Source of the DNA: JAFGKM01 sp964408175
Lineage (GTDB): Bacteria > Ratteibacteria > UBA8468 > B48-G9 > JAFGKM01
DNA length: 7,531 nt
Assembly (NCBI GenBank): GCA_964408175.1
Contig: CAYOYL010000080.1
Location: 1 to 7,531 of the forward strand
Direction: 5' to 3'
A program made the position numbers and the translations under genes. The notes below the pieces were generated by a model. That model was not told the origin of the DNA and did not search any database. It saw only the letters and a program-made list of their open reading frames with translations. Each line of letters starts with the position of its first letter. Positions within the stretch are counted from its first letter, which is position 1. Positions 1-6,236 of this stretch are shown in pieces.

Positions 1-3
1 ATA

Positions 4-79
4 CGGGGCGTGGCTCAGCCTGGTTTAGAGCGCTTGGTTCGGGACCAAGAGGTCGGCGGTTCAAATCCGCCCGCCCCGA
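4..79 (+). tRNA. tRNA-Pro, anticodon CGG
   Basis: A full cloverleaf can be drawn by eye. The acceptor stem CGGGGCG (4-10) pairs with CGCCCCG (72-78). The D stem is GCTC/GAGC (13-16 with 28-31). The anticodon stem CTTGG/CCAAG (33-37 with 45-49) closes a seven-base loop TTCGGGA with anticodon CGG at 40-42. The T stem GGCGG/CCGCC (55-59 with 67-71) closes the loop TTCAAAT. The discriminator base is A79. CGG reads the proline codon CCG, and the body, including the AGCCTGG D loop, resembles known bacterial tRNA-Pro(CGG). The CCA end is not encoded, since ATT follows the acceptor stem, so it would be added by CCA nucleotidyltransferase. The last 16 bases belong to a 51-bp sequence repeated at 187-237. 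Confidence 0.97.
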
Positions 80-122
80 TTCGCAGTCTTCTGTGACGGC
101 GGGTTTGAACATGGTTCAAGCC
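59..122 (+). other. Overlapping alternative hairpins between tRNA T-arm and trailer
   Basis: Bases 59-71 of the tRNA (T-loop side and T-stem strand) are complementary to 98-110 over 13 consecutive pairs, with one G-U pair (T66-G103). The same downstream segment can instead pair with what follows it: 102-110 with 114-122, nine pairs with one G-U, leaving only the ATG at 111-113 as loop. The two structures exclude each other. The first would compete with the T arm in a precursor transcript; the second would bury the spare ATG. The pairing is visible directly. A function in processing, attenuation or initiation is inference, and the symmetry could simply date from how the duplication arose. Confidence 0.55.
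64..114 (+). repeat. 51-bp direct repeat, copy 1, overlapping the tRNA 3' end
   Basis: This stretch runs from inside the T loop of the tRNA, through the acceptor end, to an ATGG at 111-114. It recurs 123 bp downstream at 187-237 with one difference (T92 here, C215 there). Matching stops just before 64 and just after 114, so the unit is sharply bounded. Direct repetition of a tRNA 3' end is what site-specific integration leaves behind. Here, however, the copies are too close to enclose a gene, so a local tandem duplication is at least as likely. The repeat explains two spurious overlapping reading frames in the region. Confidence 0.93.
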
Positions 123-186
123 GAGGCACATTTTTTTCCTGAATTAACACTCTATGACTCGCTGGTGCCGAGACCGTGCGAAGCAC
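115..186 (+). other. 72-bp spacer between the repeat copies, no gene
   Basis: The stretch between the two repeat copies is open in the frame of the downstream gene, but its translation does not resemble a UroD-family N terminus. It holds a seven-base T run at 131-137, eight bases after the hairpin ending at 122. That gap is too long for a typical intrinsic terminator, although some termination of the tRNA transcript there is conceivable. A short GTGC-GAA-GCAC hairpin sits near 174-184. I see no convincing promoter. The stretch 141-188 shares GAATTAA, GACCG and AAGCACAA, in that order, with the minus strand at 2559-2589, which hints at a dispersed sequence. Confidence 0.4.
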
Positions 187-237
187 AATCCGCCCGCCCC
201 GATTCGCAGTCTTCCGTGACGGCGGGTTTGAACATGG
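187..237 (+). repeat. 51-bp direct repeat, copy 2, ending at the UroD-like start codon
   Basis: This second copy of the tRNA-end repeat matches copy 1 at 50 of 51 positions. It contains only a 3' fragment of tRNA-Pro (about 187-202: part of the T loop, one T-stem strand and the acceptor strand), which cannot form a tRNA. Its last four bases, ATGG, are the start codon and the next base of the UroD-like gene, so the 5' leader of that gene lies inside the duplicated unit. Confidence 0.93.
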
Positions 238-1289
238 AATCAAGAGAACGAATTGCATTGGCATTGAGGCATATAGAGCCGGACAGGACACCGATATTTG
301 AATACGTCCTCCAGCCGCCTGTTGCGGATTCAATACTTGGCAGACAGTATGTGTATGATAACAGGTTTGCCACGTACGTGCAGGAACATAGATGGGAGGA
401 AGCTGTCAAACAGACAGCTACAGACATGGTTGAACTTGCAGTAAAACTGAAACATGACATGATTTATGCACCGCGAAATTCTCCTCCCCCCTCAAAAAAT
501 TCTCCACAGACAAGGTGTGAAACACCTCCAAGCGGTCCTGTTGAGGATGTAAAATTACGTGTGGAACGTTCAGAAGCAACCATCCCCGTGATAAAGGAAG
601 AGACATTTTTTATCTATTATTGTCTGAAACAATCTATGGAGGACTTTGAGATTGACCTGCCAATTCTCGTTCCTGCTTACGCACACGGGGTATGGACTGA
701 CACTGCACTTATGCAGACGATGTTGCTTGAACCTGAACTTGTACACCGACTCTATGCCGCAAGAACAAGAGATACAATAGTTCTGATTGACAAATATCAT
801 TCACTCGGGATTGAGATGTTCGGAGTCGGCGGTGACTTTGCAGGGACAAGAGGACCTATGATATCGCCTGTCGCTTACCGCAGATTTATTGTGCCGGAAA
901 TAAGAACTCTTTCCCGGCACATACATAAACTCGGAAGGTTTGCTGTAAACGCAAGTGACGGAAATCTCTGGTCAGTAATTGATGATTTCCTGACGGGTTG
1001 CGAGGTGGATGGATACATTGAGATTGATTTCTTTGCAGGAATGGACCTTGGTGAATTGAAGAAACGTTTCGGAGACAGGATAACATTTTTTGGAAATCTT
1101 GACTGCGGAAACATCCTTTCGTTCGGAACCATTGAAGAGGTGAAGGAACACACAAGACAGGCACTGGAAAAGGGCAGGGGTAACGGAGGGCATGTTCTAT
1201 GTGCAAGCAATGCAATAATTGCAAGCATTCCGGTTAATAACTATCTTGCGATTTATGAGGCATACCGAGAATTCTTCGGTTTGAGTTAA
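234..1289 (+). CDS. Uroporphyrinogen decarboxylase (URO-D) family protein, substrate unknown
   Basis: This is a 351-residue protein with the URO-D/methyltransferase (MtaA/CmuA-like) TIM-barrel pattern. It opens with MESRERIALALRHIEPDRTP, the usual family start. It continues with GVGGDFAGTRGPMISPVAY (residues 197-215), where these proteins carry a conserved substrate-pocket segment, then NASDGNLW (239-246), VDGYIEIDFFAGMDL (258-272), KRFGDRITFFGNLDC (277-291) and a C-terminal GGHVLCASNAI (318-328). Family members either decarboxylate uroporphyrinogen III or move methyl groups between substrates and corrinoid proteins. Divergent copies like this one are common in environmental bacteria and have no assigned reaction, and no heme or corrinoid genes lie nearby, so true HemE activity is unlikely. 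I chose the ATG at 234 because homology begins there. In-frame ATGs at 93 and 111 would add repeat-derived residues. The Shine-Dalgarno signal is weak (GGCGGG, 222-227). Residues 81-102 are an unusual proline-rich insertion. Confidence 0.85.
   Translation: MESRERIALALRHIEPDRTPIFEYVLQPPVADSILGRQYVYDNRFATYVQEHRWEEAVKQTATDMVELAVKLKHDMIYAPRNSPPPSKNSPQTRCETPPSGPVEDVKLRVERSEATIPVIKEETFFIYYCLKQSMEDFEIDLPILVPAYAHGVWTDTALMQTMLLEPELVHRLYAARTRDTIVLIDKYHSLGIEMFGVGGDFAGTRGPMISPVAYRRFIVPEIRTLSRHIHKLGRFAVNASDGNLWSVIDDFLTGCEVDGYIEIDFFAGMDLGELKKRFGDRITFFGNLDCGNILSFGTIEEVKEHTRQALEKGRGNGGHVLCASNAIIASIPVNNYLAIYEAYREFFGLS
476..517 (+). repeat. Short imperfect 21-bp duplication inside the UroD-like gene
   Basis: AAATTCTCC occurs at 476-484 and again at 497-505, exactly 21 bp (seven codons) apart. 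This gives two Asn-Ser-Pro triplets in the protein (residues 82-84 and 89-91) around a Pro-Pro-Ser-Lys linker. The rest of the unit has diverged, and a C-rich run (483-491) lies between the copies. The reading frame is kept. The segment lies where URO-D-like proteins have a surface loop of variable length. Slippage duplication or insertion of a small repeat could explain it. Confidence 0.4.
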
Positions 1290-1353
1290 TTCTTTAAAAA
1301 TCAGGCATCCGGCTCATCATCACATATTCAATACTTTTTTTAATATAATCCAG

Positions 1354-2526
1354 TCAGGGGACAGTAGAAAAAGGCAGATTAAGAATCAGTGAAGAAAGAA
1401 AATTTACCATGTAGGGCAGCACTCTCTCATCTATTGAAAAGTTGTTGTTGTGGTTTGCTCCGTATTTATCCCCGATACCCAGAAATATATATGTAGATGG
1501 GACCTTCTGAGAAAAGAATGCAAAGTCCTCACCGCCCATAATAGGATGAAAGTCTACAATGTTTTTATCCGGAAGTATACTTTTGGCAAGACGCTCAAGG
1601 CCCTCAGAAAATTTCACGTCATTGATGCAGAGTGGAGAATAGGTATCGTATTCCAGTTCTGCACTGCATCCGAAACCTGCAGAGAGCATCTCAACCTTCT
1701 TCTTCATCTCTGTCTTTATCTTTTCCCTCGTTTCATCATCAAGGGTTCTCACGGTTCCTGTCAGTTCAACATTTTCAGGGATGATATTGAATGCATCTCC
1801 ACCTGAAACCTTACACACAGACAGAACCGCAGGTTTTGAAGGACTGACCCTTCTGCTGACTATTGTCTGTAAACCGGTGATAATAGAGGCAGAGCATACA
1901 ACAGGGTCGTTTGTAATTTCAGGAGAAGACGCATGACCGCCTTTCCCCTTAACAGTTATCCGGAAAAAATCCGTGTTGGCCATCACAGCACCCTTCCCTA
2001 TCCATATCTTATAAAGGGGAAGAAAGGGGAAAACGTGAAATCCAATAAGATGGTCTACGTCTTTTAATGCACCCTCTTTAATCATCAGTGAGGCACCACC
2101 CGGGGGTCTTTCTTCACAGGGCTGGAAAATAAACCTTACATTCACATTAAGATGCTTTGCCAATTTTTTCAGTACCTTTGCCACCCCGAGTACAATTGCC
2201 GTATGGCCGTCATGCCCGCAGGCATGCATAACCCCTTTGTTGACTGATGAAAAAGGAAGCCCTGTCTTTTCCTCAACAGGCAGTGCATCCATATCCGCCC
2301 TCAGCCCTATGGTTATATCAGCACCCCTGTTTATGTATCCAACGACACCTGTCTTTGCCTTTATATCAAAGGAGATGCCTGCCTTTTTTAAAAGAGATTG
2401 TACCTTTTCAGATGTCCTGTACTCCTCAAGACAGAGTTCAGGATGCCTGTGAAGGTCTCTGCGTAAAGAGATAATCTCCTTTTCTATCTTTGAAACCTCT
2501 CTTTTAACATCTTTTAAAGTAGACAT
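1354..2526 (-). CDS. M20-family metal-dependent amidohydrolase (amino-acylase/hippurate hydrolase type)
   Basis: This is a 390-residue protein of typical length for the M20D amidohydrolases, which remove acyl groups from N-acyl amino acids (hippurate, N-acetyl or indoleacetyl conjugates, N-acetyl-diaminopimelate). Visible signatures are LRRDLHRHPEL (21-31), LRADMDALPVEE (75-86), HACGHDGH (101-108), FQPCEE (134-139), GFHVFP (162-167), GKGGHASSPE (194-203), FNIIPENVELTGTVR (246-260), MGGEDFAFF (330-338) and GANHNNNF (356-363). From the family, Cys103, His105, Glu139, His164 and His359 should bind the two metals, and Glu138 should be the catalytic base. All are present. The usual PAEE is PCEE here. 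There is no signal peptide, so the enzyme is cytoplasmic. I chose the ATG at 2526 because of a good ribosome-binding site and homology starting there. The frame stays open to an ATG at 2595, but those 23 residues do not look like the family. The exact substrate cannot be read from the sequence. Confidence 0.92.
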   Translation of the reverse strand: MSTLKDVKREVSKIEKEIISLRRDLHRHPELCLEEYRTSEKVQSLLKKAGISFDIKAKTGVVGYINRGADITIGLRADMDALPVEEKTGLPFSSVNKGVMHACGHDGHTAIVLGVAKVLKKLAKHLNVNVRFIFQPCEERPPGGASLMIKEGALKDVDHLIGFHVFPFLPLYKIWIGKGAVMANTDFFRITVKGKGGHASSPEITNDPVVCSASIITGLQTIVSRRVSPSKPAVLSVCKVSGGDAFNIIPENVELTGTVRTLDDETREKIKTEMKKKVEMLSAGFGCSAELEYDTYSPLCINDVKFSEGLERLAKSILPDKNIVDFHPIMGGEDFAFFSQKVPSTYIFLGIGDKYGANHNNNFSIDERVLPYMVNFLSSLILNLPFSTVP

Positions 2527-2531
2527 TTTTT

Positions 2532-2537
2532 CTCCCC
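2532..2537 (-). promoter_or_regulatory. Ribosome-binding site deciding the M20 start
   Basis: On the minus strand GGGGAG lies at 2537-2532, five bases after its GGAG core before the ATG at 2526. This is the best-placed site upstream of the M20 gene and supports the 390-residue form. The alternative ATG at 2595 is preceded by GGAGG, but that belongs to the palindromic repeat 2604-2626 and may be coincidental. Confidence 0.6.
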
Positions 2538-2603
2538 AAATCCTCCCTTTCTTGCACTTTGTGCTTCGGTCAACGGGCTCGATTAATTCCCTCATTCCTT
2601 TTA

Positions 2604-2640
2604 TCCTCCCCCCTTGAGGGGGAGGAAACAGGTGGGGGGT
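2604..2640 (-). repeat. GC-rich palindromic intergenic repeat (REP-like)
   Basis: Between the lyase-like gene and the M20 gene, TCCTCCCCCC (2604-2613) and GGGGGAGGA (2618-2626) form a nine-pair stem with one bulged C and a TTGA loop. AAACAGGTGGGGGG follows. Palindromes of the type CCTCCCCCTTGAGGGGGAGG next to a GGTGGGGGT tail are, as I recall, found dispersed between genes in many unrelated bacterial genomes. The stem has no T run on either side, so it is not a standard intrinsic terminator. It could protect mRNA ends or weaken expression of the distal M20 gene. Confidence 0.6.
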
Positions 2641-2649
2641 ATCTATCCT

Positions 2650-4920
2650 TCACCCCTTGAACTGCACCTTTAAGATATCAGACTCTCCTGCACCAAGAAC
2701 CATCTTTATATCTCTATTTTCAACTACAGGTTTTACCTTTCCCGTAAGTGACTCTGCACGTGCAACGTTTTCTTTAAGACTGACACTGACCTCTGCCTTA
2801 CCTGAATGGAAATTGACAATATGGAGATACCACCTTCTATCTGCTCCCCTTACCATCAGCGGTCTGACATCAAGGGTTGTTGTTATATCCGGTATATATA
2901 CACCATTTTTCCTCTGTTTTGCAGTATCCTCGGCAGTCTGTCCTGTTATTATTACACAACCGATGTCAAGTAGCGTCGTGTCAGGATTTACGGAAAATGT
3001 GCCTTTTTTGTACGGATAACATACCTCATCTGCCCAGAGCCCTGTTTCCAGTACCTTGCTTTCATAAAGGGAAAGCCTCAGTCCTGCCTGACGTAAATTA
3101 GGCTGATAGATAAAAAAGTCTTTGGAACCGTATACCCCGATAATGCCGAGGGAGTTGTCTATGTTTATCCATCCGGAGTTTATCTTAACCACCCTCTCTC
3201 TTCTCACACCGCACCCCTTTAGTTCATGCCTCCCTTTTTCAAAGTAGTATCTCCTGTAACTATTGTTAAAAATGTCATTTGGGACGTTGTACAGCAGACC
3301 CTTTATCTCTTTAACATACACGCGGTTGGATGGTGAGATGCACCTCTGCATCACTATCACGGTGGCATCATCCGGCAGTGCGGTAAATACTATGGTATGT
3401 CTACCGAGTGTTTCCACACCACTCTGTCCTTCCGCAATAAATCCTTCCGAGCATAGGTCAGTCTGCCCTGCTGTAGTAAAACCTCCCTTGAATGTGTATT
3501 CTTTATGTCCTGTAACCCTATGGTAGTTTTCTCTGCCTAATCCTATAAGCATTCCTGCACAGTTCCAACGCCATTCCGCCATATCACTTCTATCAGCGGG
3601 AAGACACAACCCCTGTGGAGGTTGTGCCGCCCTCCAGCAGAAAGAAGATATCCTGTTTTTACCTCTCTGCATAAGAGCACCGTGATAACCATCATACCAG
3701 GTCTGCTTCACAGTCTCTATAATGCTCTTACCAGCGGAAGGTATCTTAAGAAATCTCCGCCAGTATGCACCCATTGAAAGAGTCACCGCCCTGTCCGACT
3801 CAAGACGGGTGTAATATAGGGGAGAAAAGTTTAAAATGCCCTTGCAGCGTCTGGATAGAAAAGAACCATCTCCATTGTAAGCAAACTCTTTATGGACGGT
3901 CTTCAGCCATCCTCTTTCAAACTTCTCACAGTCTGCATCACCATAAAGGTCGGATATCATAAGCCACGCAGGTATGGCATAATCCTGACAGTAGCAGTAG
4001 CGGATTCTGGTATCACCGCCTATCCTGCACAGCCTGCCGTCAGGAAAGGTGCAGAGTTTCACGAGTTTCCACAAGGACATTACGTGCCTGTATATAAATT
4101 CTGGAACAGGCTGTGCCTTTAACCTGTATGAGAAATAAAGCATGGCAAGGTTTGAAAGACATATCACCATATAACCTATGTTGAGGTATCTATGGTGGTT
4201 CAGCGCAAAAGAGTCAAAGAAATTGCTGCCTACATACCACTGAGAAACAGGCCTACCATTAACAATCTTTTTAGAATATGCATCCGAAGATACCGAGATA
4301 CCATTGAGAATAAAGGCAGTCCCTTTTTCCACATACTCTTTTACCCTCGCCTCATCAGGATACATAAGTGCTGTTCTAAGAAGATGTGCCCCACACCAGA
4401 TGTTGCTCTCCGGGTCGTTATTTTCAACGGGACCTGCCTGAATCTCTCCTTTCTTCTCCGGACAACCCCTGTAATAATCGTCAAGAAGATAGTTGCTTTC
4501 AGATACCATAACCTTTCTCAACAGACGCCTGTCATAATCTGTAAGGTATCCTTTCACAGCGTCAATCCCATGTGCCATCCGTTCCAAACCCAGGGTGCTT
4601 ACCCATGTATGCCCCCATTTTGTTCCATCAAGGCACCTGTAGTTTCCTTCAAGATGGGATTCAAGGGAAAACCTCAACATCTTCAAAGAATGCTTTAGCA
4701 TCTCCCCAGAATCTATGGCTTGTTTTTCTTTATGAGCATCAGGTTTTGAAGAAAGCACAGCAAACGCAGCAAATGCCTTTTGGTGTGTTTGAACTCCCCA
4801 GTTGTTATATCCTGTTCCGTAACACTCAAGGTCAGTCCTGTCAGGAGGGGTATAAACGTACCTGAGGGCAGAATCTACCCATTTTTCCAGAAGTCCTGAG
4901 TAGTCAAGGGAAGAAAACAT
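2650..4920 (-). CDS. Large protein resembling polysaccharide lyases (toroid plus beta-sandwich), function unassigned
   Basis: This 756-residue protein has no signal peptide or membrane segment. I do not recognise a named family with certainty. The first ~390 residues are helix-rich with many aromatics (NNWGVQTHQKAFAAF 39-53, KWGHTWVSTLGLERM 101-115), as in an alpha/alpha toroid. The rest alternates strands and turns and ends in a compact beta domain, the layout of heparinase II/III-type and PL8-type lyases. The segment DSFALNHHRYLNIGYMVI (236-253) recalls the PL8 active-site stretch that carries the catalytic His and Tyr. Asn173 and the Arg-rich DGRLCRIGGDTRIRY (294-308) are possible partners. 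Those assignments are inference. Cytoplasmic location suggests action on imported or internal oligosaccharides rather than on extracellular polymer. The start has an AAGGTAGG ribosome-binding site five bases upstream of ATG 4920. It follows serS by 21 bp, so it is probably co-transcribed. A glycoside hydrolase or phosphorylase of toroid fold remains an alternative. Confidence 0.6.
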   Translation of the reverse strand: MFSSLDYSGLLEKWVDSALRYVYTPPDRTDLECYGTGYNNWGVQTHQKAFAAFAVLSSKPDAHKEKQAIDSGEMLKHSLKMLRFSLESHLEGNYRCLDGTKWGHTWVSTLGLERMAHGIDAVKGYLTDYDRRLLRKVMVSESNYLLDDYYRGCPEKKGEIQAGPVENNDPESNIWCGAHLLRTALMYPDEARVKEYVEKGTAFILNGISVSSDAYSKKIVNGRPVSQWYVGSNFFDSFALNHHRYLNIGYMVICLSNLAMLYFSYRLKAQPVPEFIYRHVMSLWKLVKLCTFPDGRLCRIGGDTRIRYCYCQDYAIPAWLMISDLYGDADCEKFERGWLKTVHKEFAYNGDGSFLSRRCKGILNFSPLYYTRLESDRAVTLSMGAYWRRFLKIPSAGKSIIETVKQTWYDGYHGALMQRGKNRISSFCWRAAQPPQGLCLPADRSDMAEWRWNCAGMLIGLGRENYHRVTGHKEYTFKGGFTTAGQTDLCSEGFIAEGQSGVETLGRHTIVFTALPDDATVIVMQRCISPSNRVYVKEIKGLLYNVPNDIFNNSYRRYYFEKGRHELKGCGVRRERVVKINSGWINIDNSLGIIGVYGSKDFFIYQPNLRQAGLRLSLYESKVLETGLWADEVCYPYKKGTFSVNPDTTLLDIGCVIITGQTAEDTAKQRKNGVYIPDITTTLDVRPLMVRGADRRWYLHIVNFHSGKAEVSVSLKENVARAESLTGKVKPVVENRDIKMVLGAGESDILKVQFKG

Positions 4921-4941
4921 ATGGACCTACCTTTTGTTGGT

Positions 4942-6222
4942 CTATCCAATTTTTTCTATACCACCCATATAGTCTCTGAGAACCTCAGGGATAAGTATAG
5001 AACCATCCTGTTGCTGATAGTTTTCAAGAATGGCGATTATTGTTCTTGGCAAGGCGACACCTGAACCGTTAAGGGTATGGACGTAGTCGGTCTTTCCTTC
5101 TTTTGTATTTCTGTATCTTATCTTACCCCTTCTTGCCTGAAACCCCTCAAAATTGGAGCAGGAAGAGACCTCAAGCCACTTCTTTATACCCGGTGCCCAG
5201 GCCTCAATGTCATAACACTTGCTTGCTGCGAAACTGAGTTCACCCGTACATAACTTTAAGACACGGTAGGGCAGTTTAAGTGCCTGCAGTACCTTTTCTG
5301 CTTCTCCCACCAGTGTTTCAAGTTCATCGTAAGAGGTCTCAGGACGAACATATTTTACCAGTTCCACCTTGTCAAACTGGTGCAGTCGTATCAAACCTCT
5401 GGTGTCCTTTCCGTATGCCCCGGCCTCTTTTCTGAAACAGGGTGTATATGCAGCGTAGTACAAAGGCAGTTTTTCTTCTGAAAGAACCTCGTCTCTGTGC
5501 AGGTTTGTTACAGGAACCTCAGCAGTCGGTATGAGAAAGTAGTCTTCTTCGCTCAGGTGATACATATCTTCTTCAAGTTTTGGAAGTTGTCCTGTCGTAA
5601 ACATACTTTCCCTGTTTACCAGAGATGGAACCCACACCTCGGTGAAACCGTTTTTCCTGTGGAGGTCAAGCATAAAGTTTATCAATGCGCGTACAAGTGT
5701 AGCTCCATGTCCTCTGAAGACGGGGAAGAAACTGCCTGTAATCTTTGAACCTCTCGGAAAATCAAGGATATCAAGTTTTTCGCCTATATCCCAGTGCGGC
5801 AGTACCTCAAATTCCCTGTCTTCCGGGACCTTGCTCCATTCTCTCACCACCACATTATCTTCCGCTCCCTTTCCTTCAGGAACTGAAGGGTGCGGAAGAT
5901 TAGGTATTGAGTATATTATCTCTTCAAATTTTTTTTCTATCTCGTTAAGTTCAGACTCGCCTTCTCTTACCTCTTCAGAATATTTTTTCGCCTGTTTGAG
6001 CATATCCTGAATTGAGTTCTTAGCAGCAACCTCATCTTTTATATCAGCAATTTTATTGTTTAAGGCCTTCTGCCAGTGTCTTCGCTCTTCAACAAAGGAT
6101 ATTATCCTTCTTCTTCTGTTATCAAGTTCCTCAAGTTCTTGCCACCTTACCTTCTCTCCTTTTAGTTCTGAAGACTTTTTTAACAGGTCTATATTTTCTC
6201 TGACAAATTTAGCCGAGTACAT
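4942..6222 (-). CDS. serS: Seryl-tRNA synthetase
   Basis: This 426-residue protein matches the usual bacterial SerRS length. It charges tRNA-Ser (and tRNA-Sec where present) with serine in the cytoplasm. Residues 1-108 form the long antiparallel coiled-coil arm, rich in Lys and Glu, that grips the tRNA long variable arm. The class II catalytic core follows: motif 1 around 176-200 (INFMLDLHRKNGFTEVWVPS), the serine-binding TAEVP (233-237), motif 2 from CFRKEAGAYGKDTRG (262-276) to HQFDKVE (281-287) with Arg264, the conserved SSCSNFEGFQARR (353-365), and motif 3 LNGSGVALPRTIIAILE (384-400) with Arg393. All key residues are present and nothing suggests truncation. The start at 6222 has an AAGGAAG ribosome-binding site. 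It lies 14 bp downstream of the ftsB-like stop, so it belongs to the eno string. Confidence 0.98.
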   Translation of the reverse strand: MYSAKFVRENIDLLKKSSELKGEKVRWQELEELDNRRRRIISFVEERRHWQKALNNKIADIKDEVAAKNSIQDMLKQAKKYSEEVREGESELNEIEKKFEEIIYSIPNLPHPSVPEGKGAEDNVVVREWSKVPEDREFEVLPHWDIGEKLDILDFPRGSKITGSFFPVFRGHGATLVRALINFMLDLHRKNGFTEVWVPSLVNRESMFTTGQLPKLEEDMYHLSEEDYFLIPTAEVPVTNLHRDEVLSEEKLPLYYAAYTPCFRKEAGAYGKDTRGLIRLHQFDKVELVKYVRPETSYDELETLVGEAEKVLQALKLPYRVLKLCTGELSFAASKCYDIEAWAPGIKKWLEVSSCSNFEGFQARRGKIRYRNTKEGKTDYVHTLNGSGVALPRTIIAILENYQQQDGSILIPEVLRDYMGGIEKIG

Positions 6223-6236
6223 TTTTCTTCCTTGTT

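Noticed and set aside
98..126. Second tRNA gene or T-arm remnant around TTTGAACATGGTTCAAGCC
   Set aside because: The T-loop-like letters are not flanked by a complementary five-base stem, and no acceptor or anticodon arm can be drawn.
105..135. Promoter with TTGAAC as -35 in the repeat
   Set aside because: The hexamer 17 bp downstream (around ACATTT) is a poor -10, and the TTGAAC also lies within the tRNA-complementary segment.
102..137. Intrinsic terminator made of the 9-bp hairpin and the seven-T run
   Set aside because: Eight bases separate the stem from the T run, whereas a working intrinsic terminator has the T run directly after the stem. I keep the hairpin as a feature but not as a terminator.
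61..333. Minus-strand reading frame with an internal 17-residue repeat (PCSNPPS...NRGGRI)
   Set aside because: It is antisense to the tRNA end and the 51-bp direct repeats, and the protein repeat only mirrors the DNA duplication. No ribosome-binding site or homology is seen.
1290..1353. Bidirectional terminator between the convergent genes
   Set aside because: There is a T run at 1335-1341, but only weak A/T pairing (1324-1328 with 1342-1346) and no GC-rich stem. A small stem at 1264-1280 lies within the coding region and has no T run after it.
2527..2595. Longer M20 protein starting at 2595
   Set aside because: The added residues are unlike M20 N termini and lie next to the palindromic repeat. 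The ATG at 2526 has a better-placed ribosome-binding site and gives the usual family length.
4192..4698. Plus-strand 168-residue reading frame
   Set aside because: It lies wholly antisense to the well-supported 756-residue gene, has no recognisable domain, and shows the composition of a shadow frame.
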